A stretch of 64,000 bases of DNA from Beaufortia kweichowensis (lineage: Eukaryota > Chordata > Actinopteri > Cypriniformes > Gastromyzontidae): positions 13,931,561-13,995,560 of the forward strand of contig CM032813.1 in NCBI GenBank assembly GCA_019155185.1, read 5' to 3'. Both the position numbers and the translations under genes were made by a program. Shown in pieces: positions 1 through 12,014 of this stretch; positions within the stretch are counted from its first letter, which is position 1; each line of letters starts with the position of its first letter. The notes below the pieces were generated by a model, which ran no database searches, had not been told where the DNA came from, and saw only the letters and a list, made by a program, of their open reading frames with translations.

Positions 1-389
1 GAACTTCCACATGAGTACAAGTACATAAGGAACGTGTCTAGTAACAAGACCTCACTATCTGTGTTTTCGTGTAAGGGATCTCTTTCAATATCACACAAAT
101 CACATATTTGGCACTCTGGGCTGCCCACAGGTCCCGTACGGAGCGTCCACAGCTTACCCAGAGTGCTGTTCACAGCCTCGATGATATTCTGAGAGGCCAC
201 GTAGACCTCTTTGAAGAGGGAATTGGTGACTATATTCTGGATAGGGTTTTGGGTCTGAAAGTAGGGCATAGGGTACGGGACGGAAAAGTCCACAGCAGTG
301 GGGGCTGTCGGTGGACACGTGTCTATCGCAAAAGACATTAAAGCCTGTATCCAGACACATGTCACCAGATGTGTGGCCCAGTGGACCAT
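1..389 (-). CDS. mst1r: mst1r (RON) macrophage-stimulating protein receptor, first coding exon, partial
   Basis: Receptor tyrosine kinase of the MET/RON family; this exon gives the signal peptide and the start of the extracellular Sema domain. The minus-strand reading frame opens at an ATG at 389 and stays open to the left edge (129 codons), so the gene continues outside the window. Residues 1 to about 22 form a hydrophobic signal peptide ending near SFAIDTC. Further on, TGPVGSPECQICDLC and then TDSEVLLLD and YSCGSS line up with the human RON segment TGPAGDPGCQTCAAC ... TDTKVLVLD ... VSCGSS, including the cysteines. The exon probably begins at 397, just after a TTTCACCCAG acceptor, so at least one non-coding 5' exon lies to the right. 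The next gene, mon1a, is on the same strand, as in the human 3p21.31 order. MET is the alternative; the neighbours and the CxxC spacing favour RON. Confidence 0.85.
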   Translation of the reverse strand, partial: MVHWATHLVTCVWIQALMSFAIDTCPPTAPTAVDFSVPYPMPYFQTQNPIQNIVTNSLFKEVYVASQNIIEAVNSTLGKLWTLRTGPVGSPECQICDLCDIERDPLHENTDSEVLLLDTFLMYLYSCGS

Positions 390-397
390 GTCCACTC

Positions 398-2153
398 CTG
401 GGTGAAATATATCAGGAGTGCGTTGTGGTTACCTCCAGAACATGTTTATTGATGAAGACATCCTGAGAAGAAGAGAAAAAGATTTATTAAAATATTGATA
501 TTTAATTACATATAAATGCTGCTGCTGGTGTATTCGCTTAACATTTATTATTCTCAAAGGTACAATGGCTCGCAAACAGGCCTGTCTAAAATCAGCAGAC
601 ACACATTTTGAATACATTTTACACCAATATGTAAAAAAAAATTATGAATAAATTATGCTTTTATAGAAAGCTAAGAATATTAAAAGATAGTTTAATGAAA
701 GGAACAAAAAACTTGGACACCTTGACGTTTAGAAATCTATAAACATTAACACTAAGGTTTAGTTTGTGCATGTATTTATATGTGTAATTTACCTCAGTGA
801 TAAAATGTGATTAAAGAAATAATAAATGAATATTGTATATTTTGAGAAAAGTAAGAACACTTAGTTCACCTACGGCAGTGTGAGTAATTCATTAACAAAA
901 GTTATCACCATGTTTTAGACTAAGACCTCTCAAATTGGCATTCTTCTCACAACCTTGACGTGATTTTTTCTGAGCAAAAGACGTCAATGGACTGTTTTGC
1001 TTTTCTTTTTAACCAACAAATGAACTAATTACAGCTCAAATGCGTGCCACAGCATTTTACATCTGCATTAAACACATTATAGGGACTGAATGTCCAGAAT
1101 GGACATTTCAAAGAAAACATTGGGTATTACATAGTATAATATGTTTGTTTAAACCACCACAGACCAAATACCATGCAAGATCAGTTAATACACAGATTAA
1201 CACATGGAGTTTATATTTAAACACTGGTCCCTTAAACTGAAGTGTAACTAGCAAGAACATGAGCATACATAAATACAGACCAGCACATGGTTAATAAATT
1301 AAAACATCATTTGTGGTTTCCAACTTGTTGTAAACGAGACTTCTATTCCTTTAAGGTGAGTAAACTTTTGCATGTGTCAAAAATACTAATAATATCACAT
1401 AATAATAAATAAATAAAAAAGAAAAATAGAAATACTCAAAATAGAGGAGCTCAGATGATACAAAGTTACACTTTGTGTGTTTAGACTCATCTATCCAAAA
1501 TATTTGGCATGTTTGAAAAAAGCAGACCAAAAAGTATTATTCTTGATGCAATGTTTAAACTCCAAAATAAACAGATGAAGATCTTGTTAACCCAGAACAC
1601 TATATTCATTATGACTCACACAATCCCTAAACCCCAGGTGCAAGAAAAGATTGCTTAACTATGAGAAATGTACCACTATCTGCTAGTTTTCATTCGGATT
1701 ATTTATCTTTGTGTTGCACAGATCTGACAGAGTTCTTAAACTTTAACAGGAGTGTGTTTTAATTTAAAGGGATGTCTGCTCTATGGTGGGATGGATTTGG
1801 ACCACAGATATCTGGCAACCGCTACATTAAAACGTGTTAGAAAGAGGATTCAGCATGCGTTTAAAATTAGACCTTGTATGGTTATTAGTTGTTGTGTTAA
1901 TTGTGTCACAGATGTAATCATAATAAGTGAACAAAATTATTGTTTTGTATTCTTCTATTATAATACTACCATTCTCTAAGCTTTATCATTATTAGTCACA
2001 GTCCTAAAAGTAAGCGAACTGAATATGTAGGTATAAATTAAAACAAGTAAGGAAAACTTCATAACATAAACAACATTTGAAACCTTTATATAAATATATT
2101 AACTTTTTGTTGGTTTGAGTATTTAAGCAATACGATAATAAAAAGTTACCCAC
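398..2153 (-). other. probable 5'UTR intron of mst1r
   Basis: AT-rich DNA with no coding evidence. It is bounded on the minus strand by a good donor (AAAAG followed by GTGGGTAA, exon edge at 2154) and by the acceptor before the mst1r start at 397. I infer that it is the first intron of mst1r. No repeats or RNA genes are recognisable in it. Confidence 0.4.
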
Positions 2154-2379
2154 CTTTTGTGATGATGATAATAAACCCGTGAATAATTGATCTTCGGCTG
2201 TAAAGATCAATCACTGCATTTCCAACTCTACACATACAGACACATCCACAAGAAAAACAAATAATAAAATAGATAAGATCTCAAAAACGAGTTTTAATAT
2301 ATAATATCTAAATGTTTATGAACAGGATAAATTAAAGAATATCTGATAAGGGTTGCTGGAAGAGCGATTCCTTCGTTTG

Positions 2380-2500
2380 AGGCAAAAACGACACTGACAG
2401 GAATCTGACAAGCCCCGCCCACACCCGCTACGGCCAATCAGAGATGACACGGAAGGAATATCTTATGAATATTACTTACGTCACGTACGTCCGGTTTCCA
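2380..2500 (-). promoter_or_regulatory. CpG-rich promoter-like segment, probably of mst1r
   Basis: A compact cluster in otherwise AT-rich DNA contains a GC box (CCCCGCCC, about 2415), a CCAAT box in the context GGCCAATCAGA (about 2433), a CRE-like TTACGTCAC (about 2477) and an ETS-like TCCGG (about 2489). It lies between the 3' end of mon1a and the putative mst1r 5' exon that ends at 2154, so mst1r is the likely target. Promoter identity is inferred from motifs only. Confidence 0.45.
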
Positions 2501-3905
2501 TTAAAGTATATTCAACAGAGTTTCATTAAACATAACTACAAACTTGACATTGAAATTAATACAAACAATGAAATGAAAATTGCATGACATACTGTACTGT
2601 ACTTTACTTTTGGAATAGAACACAGAGATGAGAATCAGAGAGATGTACTGTGCCATAGCTGAAAATGATTGTCCATCATTTGTATTTTTATGAACAACAT
2701 GCAACACAGACTTATTCATTTGTTATGTTCGTTTTCTGCACTTCGTCTTATAAAAACTTATTTACTTAAAAGTACTTATTTACAAAAGTCTGTTCTAAAT
2801 AGTTATTATTTATTATGAAACCCATGTCAATATTTCCTAAGGTCGTTCTATAATCATTCGGAATCCAAATGATCTCAAACTATAAACCTCTATCCATTTA
2901 AGATACCATATAAAAAATCAAGTAATTTCAGTCTATGCAGAAGAATATTTTAATTTTGTTTTTAAACACAGAATCATGACTGGCTCCAAATAATCTGAAA
3001 AATGTAACTACCAAACCTTTAAAATGATGTCACTTTTAGTATAATGTAAAATTAAAATACACAAATGCACAAGTATGTAAATGCATTTAAAATAACTTTA
3101 ATTTCATATTTGCAACATGTCCAATTTTATTGAATTAATTTGGCAAATAAATTAATTTATGCTTATTAACAGAAAGAAGAGCAGAAAGAAAATACCATTA
3201 TAGAATACCAAGTGTGACCAAATGTCCATATTTTCCTTATTTGAATGTTATTCCAATTAATGATGAATGGATAAAAACATACATCAGAGGTCCTTCATAC
3301 ACATTGTTTTCAAACATACTGTTAGTTTGAGTGACCTCACAGGAACAACATTAACTAGACAAGTGACATGGTCCTTTCAACCAATGAAAGATATGGAGTG
3401 TTAGGAAATAATCATTACTTTAGCAGTTTCTGTTTGGTGCTGATAGTGGTGCAGAAACAACACACTTCACCTTCAAAACTTTCAGAACGAATTAACAATC
3501 AAGTGCATCTACTGAACATACAAACAACAATAAATTAAAATTTTGATTATATGGGAGATATCTCTGAGATGAATGATTCATTCGAACCAGGTCTGGAAAA
3601 ATTAATCTGTAGCAAAACACACTCAGTCATTCCTAACATTGAAACCTCAGACGCAACAGCTGCTACATGCATTACCTTCTCTATACCAACAATCACATTT
3701 GCAATGCTTTTGCACTTCCAACATTTGTCAGTTGAATCTCTTAAGTGAAATGAATTTAGTTTGCTTGTCAGAGAAACACTTTTAGTCCACTCAACATGTT
3801 GCACTTGGAATGTCACCGAAACCATCTTTAATCTTTGTTTAACAAACTGCAATCATGCCTCGATTCACTCAAGATGAAATGTAATGGCCGATTCCAAAAT
3901 CTTTA

Positions 3906-4129
3906 TTAATGGAACAGTTCACCCAAAAATAAAAATGTGGTCATCATTTACTCACCATCTCATATTTTCCAAACCATGTGCGACTTGATTAGTTCTGTGG
4001 AGCACAAACAGAGGACATTAGTGACTGAAAACCTCAGTCACCGTTTACTTTAATTGTATGGAAAAATATGATGTCAACAATCTTCAAAGCAAGTTTGAAG
4101 TGTTATTTTTGGGTGAACTATCCCTTTAA
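3906..4129. mobile_element. short inverted-repeat element (MITE) with AGTTCACCCAAAAAT ends
   Basis: The left end reads GGAACAGTTCACCCAAAAAT. The right end is the inverse, ATTTTTGGGTGAACTATCCC followed by TTTAA. The body carries the typical CATCATTTACTCACC stretch. This is a very common non-autonomous element of cyprinid genomes, about 224 bp here. It sits just past the mon1a stop codon, inside or at the end of the 3'UTR. I recognise the sequence but do not assign the superfamily with certainty. Confidence 0.75.
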
Positions 4130-4450
4130 AGCAATCAGTAATACTTGTAAACCTTTAGGTTAGAGAAGATACTATATTAAGTTAACAGTGACAGGTCTAG
4201 TATATAATCTAAAAAAGCAGAAGACAATCATTTTAAATTTTCATTCAGCAGCGTTATGAAACTCATTCATTAGATTGTTAGTGCTAATTCTACCATTTTT
4301 AATGTCAAGCTTGCTACAGTATACTGTACTGTACTAAAACTGTAACTCAGTTTTAGCCTGTAAGATCAAAAAGACCCACTGCAACCCTAGTTCACAAGCA
4401 TGTCTAGCTCTCAAAACAGAAATCAATCTTAAGAAATCACTTAATATCTG

Positions 4451-4489
4451 TTCATTCATTCATTCATTCATTCATTCATTCCTTCATTC
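4451..4489. repeat. (CATT)n microsatellite
   Basis: About ten tandem copies of a CATT unit with one CCTT interruption, in the 3' flank of mon1a. Confidence 0.9.
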
Positions 4490-4580
4490 GTTTGTTCAAA
4501 TATGGCTGCAGACGTTGTTCCTTTGTCAGTCTGGGCTCAAAGATTTAATAGAGGGTTTTTTAGTACAGGCCCAAACTGGA

Positions 4581-7062
4581 TCAATATGTCAATGGACTGA
4601 GTATAAACAGACGATCTTCCTCCTTCCTGATCCACTTTAGCAGTTTACTGACAGCAGATACAGCGAGTGCTTTTGTTCCTAGAGGACTGAAGCACAGGTA
4701 GAGCTCAAAGCCACTTGTTACCTGCAAAACAGGTGAGAAGTGGATGAGACAACCAATCAGAAAGCAGTGACATCACTGCTGACAGAACGAAACGTTGTTA
4801 TGTTCACCTAATAAAGAGGTTTTATCGTCAAATTTTTATCCTCATATTGGGTAAAATTATAATTAAATGATGACAAAAGCATTAAAACTGAATGGGATTC
4901 TTGCCTATTTGTGGAATGAGAATCCTTTATAATAAACATATATAACAACAACATCATACAAAAGTGTTAAACAAGACTTTATGGACTGTATCTTTTAATC
5001 CCATGCTATTGCACTTTACAGGAGGCTCACCAAGGCATAAAGGTTTTCAGTTTCTCCACAGCAGTACATGTTGCGCAGGGGGCGTGTGGGGTGATGCAGG
5101 CAGCTGTGCAGGTACTGATACAAGCCCATTAGCCTCTCGTGCTCCTCATCTGACTGGTACAGGCCTGGAAGGTCAGGGCTACAGGAAAAAATGGAAAAAT
5201 TTAATGCATACTTGCTATATGACCTCCGATCACATCACATGACTAAAACTTTTTATTACTTTTTATCTCATTTGCATGTTTATCACCTATGACCTTTCGT
5301 GTTCATGATAAAGACTATGCTCTCTTACCTTGTGTAAAGCCCTGAGCTTTTTGATTTGTACACAAAGTGCCTCAGCTCTGGGATGCCGACTTGTGATACG
5401 GGATAACTTGGTGTGCTCAGCGCCTCCTGCAGAGCCTGATAGGCGCTACGTTTTCTCAAACGCTCCAGAAATCTCTTCTTGCAGTCCGAGAGGTTAAAGA
5501 AGTCCTCACGGTCAGTGGACACCAGGATCAGACAGAGATCCGAGGCTGGCTCCAGATATGAAATATGGGCATGGAAAAAGCCAGCTGGGTTGAACTTGGG
5601 CAGACATATGGGCGTCCATCCCTCACCCTCTCGAAATGAGGACGAGGAACCAACGAGGTTGAAGAGCAAGTGCAGGTCCATGTGGTGCAGAAATTGGTCT
5701 TTTTTGCGCACCAGCGTTACCAGTCGGTTTCCTGCTAGCAGGATGGAGAACACTAGGTTCTTGGCTTTAGCGGCTTGTAAGCTGGAGGAGACCACGTCAC
5801 GGGCCGAGCCGGACAGAGGCAGGCACATCACCGCGCTCAGCAGCAGGCCCGGATCTCGGTCCAGGAGCCGCAGGAGGTTGTCGGTGAGGTGCTCAGAGCC
5901 GGCCAGCAGGCGACGGAGGTCGTAGCTTTGTCTGTGCTGGAAGACGTGGTTGAGCTGCGTGAGGGTGAGCAGGCTGACGATCTGAAAGTAGACGTACTGA
6001 AGTTCTCGCGTCAACTCACGGTCAGAACAGCTTGTGCGTGAGACTCCAACCAAGATGAGAGGGCTCTTACGTAGAAAAACCACACTGTAGCCATCTGAAA
6101 GGTACATTTAAATACAACATTTTTTACTTTACTTTCTTTGACTTTTCTTGTCACTTTAAAGTCAGTCTTAACCAAAGTTGACTTCTGTATTAAACAAAAA
6201 AAAAATCACGTTTACTATAAAAACAGCAGAAACATCTCACTGACATCATCTTCATCTCACCTGCATGAATGGAGCGTATGATGTTCTTTTTATCTTCAAC
6301 GAAGGACATGAGCAACATCATGACTCCCATGATGCTGGAGAGCGCCTCCTCCGTACCGTAGCGTGTGTAGATGGGTTTCCCCGCCTCGCTTAGCACGAAC
6401 AAATGCTTCCTGTGACTTCGCCAAGTTTCGCTAGTCACATCCTCCTCTTTCGCCTTGTTGCTTCTTCGCACCTGCTCCGTCTCCTCCTCCCGTTCAGGCT
6501 TTGTACTTCCCCCCTCCTCATCTCCTCCTTCCACAGCCTCCTCCTGAGCATTCCTCACCTCTGCTCCTGAGGTCAACCCGCCTGTTTCTGCTGACATGTC
6601 ACTAGTGCTGGGGTCACTTTCAGTGGTGAGGTCCTCGAAAGACTGGGCATGAACAAACATGGCACCTTCCTGGCCAGCACCTGTCAAGGTAGACGGGAAA
6701 TATGAGTTAACTTTCCTTTGAGCAAATCCTTAAACTTTACTTCATTATGAAACCTGTGTGTGCTGCGACAAAACCTCAACTTCTGTACAGAATCATTTAT
6801 AAGTGCATATAATAGAAAATCTTATAAAAAATGGTGGCAGCCCTACTCAATTTCAAACAAAACACAAACAGCACACAGTTTGTATCCAAGTACTACACAG
6901 TTGTATAAATGAGAGTGTACAGTGAAACTCACCTGGCTCTGTTCCCTCCACCAGGCCAGGGGTCGGACTGTCCGACCGGTCTTGTCTGAGTCGATCTGCT
7001 GGTGCCAGGTTGCCATTTTTAACTTCCCAGAGTACACCCTTATTATGGACATCTGCTGCCAT
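4581..7062 (-). CDS. mon1a: mon1a, vacuolar fusion protein MON1 homolog A (Rab7 GEF subunit)
   Basis: Subunit of the Mon1-Ccz1 complex, which activates Rab7 on late endosomes and so drives Rab5-to-Rab7 conversion. Coding exons, minus strand: 7062-6933, 6680-6261, 6094-5329, 5178-5031, 4721-4581, all with GT-AG junctions and matching phases, giving 534 residues (human 555). The start MAADVHN and the segment SPTPGLVEGTEPG|GAGQEGAMFVHAQS match the human N-terminus. An acidic, poorly conserved linker follows, then the longin-type core (HLFVLSEAGKPIYTRYGTEE, DGYSVVFLRKSPLILVGV, FREGEGWTPICLPKFNPAG, GFFHAHISYLEP). The protein ends KWIRKEEDRLFILSPLTY. Linkage to traip and mst1r favours the A paralogue over mon1b. 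A candidate AATAAA lies at 3902-3907 on the minus strand. It is divergent from traip, with 1.75 kb between the two start codons. Confidence 0.93.
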
Positions 7063-7439
7063 TCTGGCACATTGGTCACAAGAGGAACCCAGCAGAAGAG
7101 ACGGCACAGTGTCCTGTCCTACCAGACAGTGACAGGAACGAGATCTACAGAAACAGCACAGTAAATGAAACAGAGTTTCATTAGCCTGTCCTGAAAGTCT
7201 TATGGCTCAATTTATGAAGTTTCCAGCAAAGACAGGAACTGAAATTATAACCACTGCACTGAAATATACATGTTAAAAAGGAACAACTCACAGCGGTAAG
7301 AAAAAGCATCACTTGTAAGATAAAATTGTTTAGAAAGTCTTTGCACAGAAGCAGGCAAGTCAAAAAGACTAAATTATTATGAATACGAAATTAATTAATA
7401 AAAGATATTTAAAACAGACGTTTTTTAAAGGGAACCTTT

Positions 7440-7760
7440 TAAAAAGCAATTTTAATAAGATGTCAACTTTAGCATTATCAAAGGTTTTTACCATACTGAC
7501 AATATACTACTTTTTGATATATTGATAGACGTCAATATTTGGTAATTAAATACTCATGTGAGGTCTCTCTCAATTTCTCAAAACTTTTTTATGTTTAAAT
7601 CATGATTTTTCATAGTCAGCTAAAGTGTTGTTTTCAGAATTGTCACATCCATAACAGTCCATATTCCATACACATGACAATTAAAATAAAATAACCATTT
7701 TATGTTCTGTGAGAATATATATTTTATGTTTTGTCACATCCATAACAATGCAGAACAAAT
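7440..7760 (-). repeat. dispersed repeat family X, inverted copy
   Basis: Reverse complement of the copy at 28,920-29,400. Shared blocks include GTCACATCCATAACAGTCC, TGTGAGGTCTCTCTCAA, GTTTTCAGAATTGTCAC and the ATCAAAGGTTTTTACCAT end. It lies upstream of the mon1a start. The family is unclassified. Confidence 0.65.
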
Positions 7761-8293
7761 AAGAGCGATGATGTGTTTCAATGCAAATTCTTCAAATCAA
7801 CAACAATATATAATGTTTAACCATAGAAAAAATATATACTTAAATGCGTCAAAGGTAAGAGACCAGATGTTAAATAAATTTTAATTATCTGGGACTTTTT
7901 TGTCCCAAGCCTAGTTATTTTCTGATCCTAGCAGGGATCTTAAAAATCTAAAAGCCTTTTAGTTTAAACCTGTAAAGAGACTGCATGTTATTGTAAAGAC
8001 TCAGATATGCACACAACTTAAACATGAAGACTGGTGCAGATCTGTGCAGAACTGGCCAGTCACCGCACTAGCCTCAATGCTAAGTCATTACAAACTGTTG
8101 AATTTTCCCCTGAAACATCTGCTGAAGCGCCACATTTAACTTCATCTCACGTCTAACATGTGATGTGCATGAAATCTGAATTCCCACTAAAACAGTTACA
8201 TGTTTACTATACCTTAAACAGTCCTCATTCAAATAAGTGTATGGTGACTTTTCTCGGGTCAAAAATCAACTCAAACTGTCAGAGTTCAGCGAG

Positions 8294-8312
8294 CGCATTA
8301 TGGGAAATGTGG
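8294..8312 (-). promoter_or_regulatory. ZNF143/SBS-like motif between mon1a and traip
   Basis: The minus strand reads CCACATTTCCCATAATGC, close to the ZNF143/THAP11 site ACTACAnTTCCCAnnATGC. Such sites are typical of housekeeping and bidirectional promoters. It lies in the interval between the divergent genes mon1a and traip and may mark the mon1a promoter. Confidence 0.4.
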
Positions 8313-8499
8313 TTTCATACATTCTTAAAAACCTCTTTCTTGAAATAAAAATACGTTTTTATCTGACCGTCATCTATGTCAAACGCTTTTTCTGAATTAT
8401 TCTGCAATTTGTATACAAATAAGCACTTAATATGCACTGATTGTACATTTTCTTTTAGTTTATTTGAAGCGGATATGTTTCTCGTAGGTATCTCGCGCA

Positions 8500-8673
8500 A
8501 GGTCTCATGTTGATGACGAAGGAATCTGGGGGCGGAGTTATTACGTTTGAACTAAGCGCGGTGCCTTGCAGTAGCCGTATGCTTCGAATATATCCAACTA
8601 TAAGTATGATTTCTGGGGTTTATTAAACGTTTTTGTGGGCGTAAAATATCTCTGCCATTTAACCATCACCTTG
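8500..8673 (+). promoter_or_regulatory. traip promoter and non-coding first exon
   Basis: A GC box (GGGGGCGGAG, 8528-8537) and nearby CpGs (TCTCGCGC, AAGCGCGG) precede a non-coding exon. That exon ends at 8673 with a consensus donor (ACCTTG followed by GTAAGT), and the first coding exon begins at 8809 after TATTTTAG. The transcription start is not fixed by the sequence. Confidence 0.5.
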
Positions 8674-8815
8674 GTAAGTAAAAACAGCACATGAAAATAT
8701 AAACATGTTGTAGAGAATGTCACGGCACGTCAAAAATAAACACAACACGAAACCGATTAGAAGACCTCAGATGTGTCTCTTTATATCTCTTGTAATCTGT
8801 TATTTTAGATTAACG

Positions 8816-11800
8816 ATGCCCATTCGAGCATATTGCACCATCTGCTCGGATTTCTTTGATAGCTCTAAAGATGTGGCTGCAATTCACTGTGGTCATACAT
8901 TTCATTATGTCTGGTAAGTGTGTTTTTGTTTTTATAGTTTATTGGTAACATATTATAACAACTTAGAGTTTGTTTTAAAACATTTACTAAACCTATTAGA
9001 CTGAATCATTGCAATGCAAATATTATGAGATCTTAATTCAGTGTTATGATTTATCAGTATAATGAAAACCTTTGATAATGTTTTTTTTATGGTTAGATTG
9101 ACATTTGCATGGAATTACCCACATACATAATACTATTCAGATATACCTTATAATCCGTTTTAATAGTGCATGTTAATGACACATAAAGGTTTATTTTCCC
9201 TTAAAATAGTCTTCTTCAGTGGTTTCAGTCAGCTCCAAGCAAAACCTGCCCACAATGCAGAAAACAGGTAAACCATTTATTATGTTGATTTGTGATCTTA
9301 ATTTTTCATCCGAAACATTAGATGCTAAATTGAAACCCTCTGTTTCTGTTTTCAGGTCAGTACGAGACACATCATCAACAAGCTCTTCTTTGACATCGCT
9401 CCAGAGGATGATGCCATACCAGTGGACCCAGAAAGTTTACAGGTGATAAAGCCCTGCCATATCTTTCATTATCTGCCAAAAGTCCTCTAAAACAGCACAT
9501 TGACAACAGTGGCTTGTGTTTTATCATTTTGATTTCAGAATGAACTGGGCCGAATGAAAGCAATGCTGTGTGAAAAAGGTAAGAGACATCTGCACAAAAA
9601 ATGCTGCTTCGTCTTTATTCTATATCAGTTCATCCCTATTGGGGGATACTATATATTTGTGTTTTAGAGAAAGGATGGAGGGACAAGCAGAAGTCAGTAG
9701 ACACTCTAAAAGAGACAATTGACCGGCAGAAGAAAGACCTGGACAGACTCAAAAAAGACATCGGAGACAAAGAAATGTTGTGTTCTGTTCTCCGGGTATG
9801 TGTCTTTCAGACATCAGCATTATGGCAAGCGTTTATTTTAATTAAAATATGTTAGTCCAGCATCTTGAATGCACTGTACAAACGGTCATACACTTTAAAT
9901 GTTGCTTTTGTTGTGTGTGAAATCCTCAGAAACAAATGAATTTCTTGGAGAGTCAGAAGAATGAAGGCCAGGCAGCCAAGGAGGAGGCCAAACGTCTCCG
10001 AGTCAAAATGAAAACCTATGAGAGGTATATCATCACATGCCTAAGACCCGATGCTGTCTTTTTATATGTATGAGAGTTTATATGTGTGATTTGTTTGGTT
10101 TGTTCACACGTTTTCTTGTGTGTTGCTGTCCTGTAGTTTAGATGTGGTCTTACAGGGTCAGAGGTCAGAGGTGGAGGCCATGATTACTGACATGGGTGTC
10201 GGTCAGTCGGCGGTTGAACAGCTGTCCATATACTGCATCTCGCTTAAAAAGTAAGATCCACTTTTCTGCCCTGCGGTCAACAAAACACACTGTTGTGTTT
10301 TTTTTTCTAGCCATGTAAATGTAGTTTATTTCCTCTGGCTTATTCAATATATACAAATATCTTTTTCCACCCATTTAGAAGGTGTAATTTGTGTTGCATG
10401 GGGGGTCATGGGTTTGATCCATAAGAACCAAATATTAGGATTTGAAAAGAAGAGACTGCAACTTTCTTCAAACTTGTGTTTTTGTCCATAGGGAATATGA
10501 CAACCTGAAGGGAAGTCTGAAGTCATCAAATGAGATGTGTGAGAAGTTAAAAAGAGAATTGATTTCCACTAACAGCAAGGTTCAATTCCTGTTTTTGAAA
10601 ATGTTAATGAGAAATCTCGTTATTGTGTTTCACTAGCACATATTTATTGTTTTGTATGTTTATTATTTTTAATTGCAGTTGCAGAAAGCCACATCAGAAA
10701 AGAACAGAGCTAATGATGACATGAGGGCACTTCAGAAAGATCTGTCCAATGCAGACAAAGAGATCACTGTATGAATTTTATTTAGTATAACAACCTTTTT
10801 TTAAATTTATTTATTTATTTTATATTTAATATTAAGTTTATTTGCTGGCACAAATTATCTGATGACAATCCAGCCGCCAGGAGATGTAACTTTATCACCA
10901 GCTTTGGCTGTTTCTTTTAACTTTTACTCTTGACTTGAACTCCTGATTTGATATTGAATGTTTTGACAGAGCTTGAAGAAGAAGGTGGAAATTCTCCAGC
11001 GGACGTTGAGCACTCCCACACGCACTAATGAAGCCATTAGCAGACTGGTGTTTGAAAGGTGTGGAGGAATCTGCTTTTACTCTCAAATCAGACCCGAAAA
11101 AAGAATGTGTACTCTCATCCAGAAGAATCAATTTAACTGATGAGCGAAATGATGTTTTGTTCTGATATTTGTGTCTATCAGCCCCGCTCCTTTGGAGTTG
11201 AAATGTCCAGGTCACGGTCAGCTTTCGGACTCTCAGGAAATTGACCTAAATTTGACCTTTGACATCAACACACCTGAGCAGGTGGAGAAGAAACCCATTC
11301 AAGTCCCTTCTAAAAAGATGCGTCTCGACCCTTCGGTGTAAGTTTTCTTCATACTGTTATTTATTATGATTTTTCTGATTCTTATAAATATTAATTTGCT
11401 CATTTTTACACGCAGATCTTCATCATCCAACACTGAAAACACTCTCGGACGTAACGTAAGAATGAAATCAAGATGTTTGTGATTGACAACATGGCATTTG
11501 TGAAGGGTGTAATCCATCTGTGTTTATTTCTCCCAGAATACTCGTGTGAAAGATGATGATATGATGATGGGTCCCATGTTAAGGAACTCTCTGCTCTTCA
11601 GAAAGAATGCGTTTGGAAGCATGCTGGACCCAAGCAAATTTGGCACTGTGCGTTTTGGTCTTATATAATACATTTTGTTTAATCTCTCGGCTATAACACA
11701 CTTACATTACATATCTCTATTTCTTAGGTAAGGACTGGATACGATGGACTTGGAGGAAGAGCTAAATTCATCCAGCCTGTATCCTTAAACTTCCAGAAGA

Positions 11801-12014
11801 ATTGCTTTGCTGCAATTGTCAAGGTTGTTTTTATTCTCATACAAGTCTATTTTCTCTTTTCTTCGTAATATTTCTTTAACTACAGTATGTACAACAGTCT
11901 CCTTTATCTGAAATTCGGCCTCTTGCCATGAAGCCCAAGAGAAAGAAGGTGTCCAGACCTGTTACAAGCAAACCTACCAGCACCGTGACCACTCTAGACA
12001 ATTTCTTGGAGTAA
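8816..12014 (+). CDS. traip: traip, TRAF-interacting RING-type E3 ubiquitin ligase
   Basis: E3 ubiquitin ligase acting at the replication fork; in other vertebrates it ubiquitinates the CMG helicase in mitosis and at crosslinks. Coding exons: 8816-8913, 9210-9267, 9356-9442, 9539-9578, 9668-9795, 9930-10024, 10137-10250, 10492-10579, 10679-10768, 10970-11058, 11182-11337, 11416-11455, 11537-11647, 11728-11778, 11886-12014. Phases all agree, giving 457 residues (human 469). The N-terminal RING has C7, C10, C25, H27, H30, C33, C46 and C49. QVSTRHIINKLFFD follows, then a coiled coil at about residues 75-270 that includes DMGVGQSAVEQLS. The C-terminal part keeps VRTGYDGLGGRAKFIQP, a basic stretch PKRKK, and the final TTLDNFLE, which matches the degenerate PCNA-binding motif (LDTFL) at the human C-terminus. 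The donor after 10579 is weak (GTTCAA). A poly(A) signal AATAAA is at 12402-12407. Confidence 0.95.
9052..9125 (+). repeat. dispersed repeat family X, short copy in a traip intron
   Basis: TATCAGTATAATGAAAACC and the following TTTGATAAT ... TTGACATTTGCATGGAATTA match the 3' part of the copy at 28,920-29,400. It lies in the second intron interrupting the coding sequence, between coding exons 1 and 2 (8914-9209). Confidence 0.6.

Noticed and set aside
3575..3600. tRNA B-box-like GGTTCGAAT on the minus strand
   Set aside because: No A box or cloverleaf could be drawn around it.
3547..3852. A 101-codon minus-strand frame beyond mon1a
   Set aside because: No family match; the region is downstream of the mon1a poly(A) candidate and AT-rich.
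5479..5925. A 148-codon plus-strand frame
   Set aside because: Antisense shadow of the large mon1a exon.
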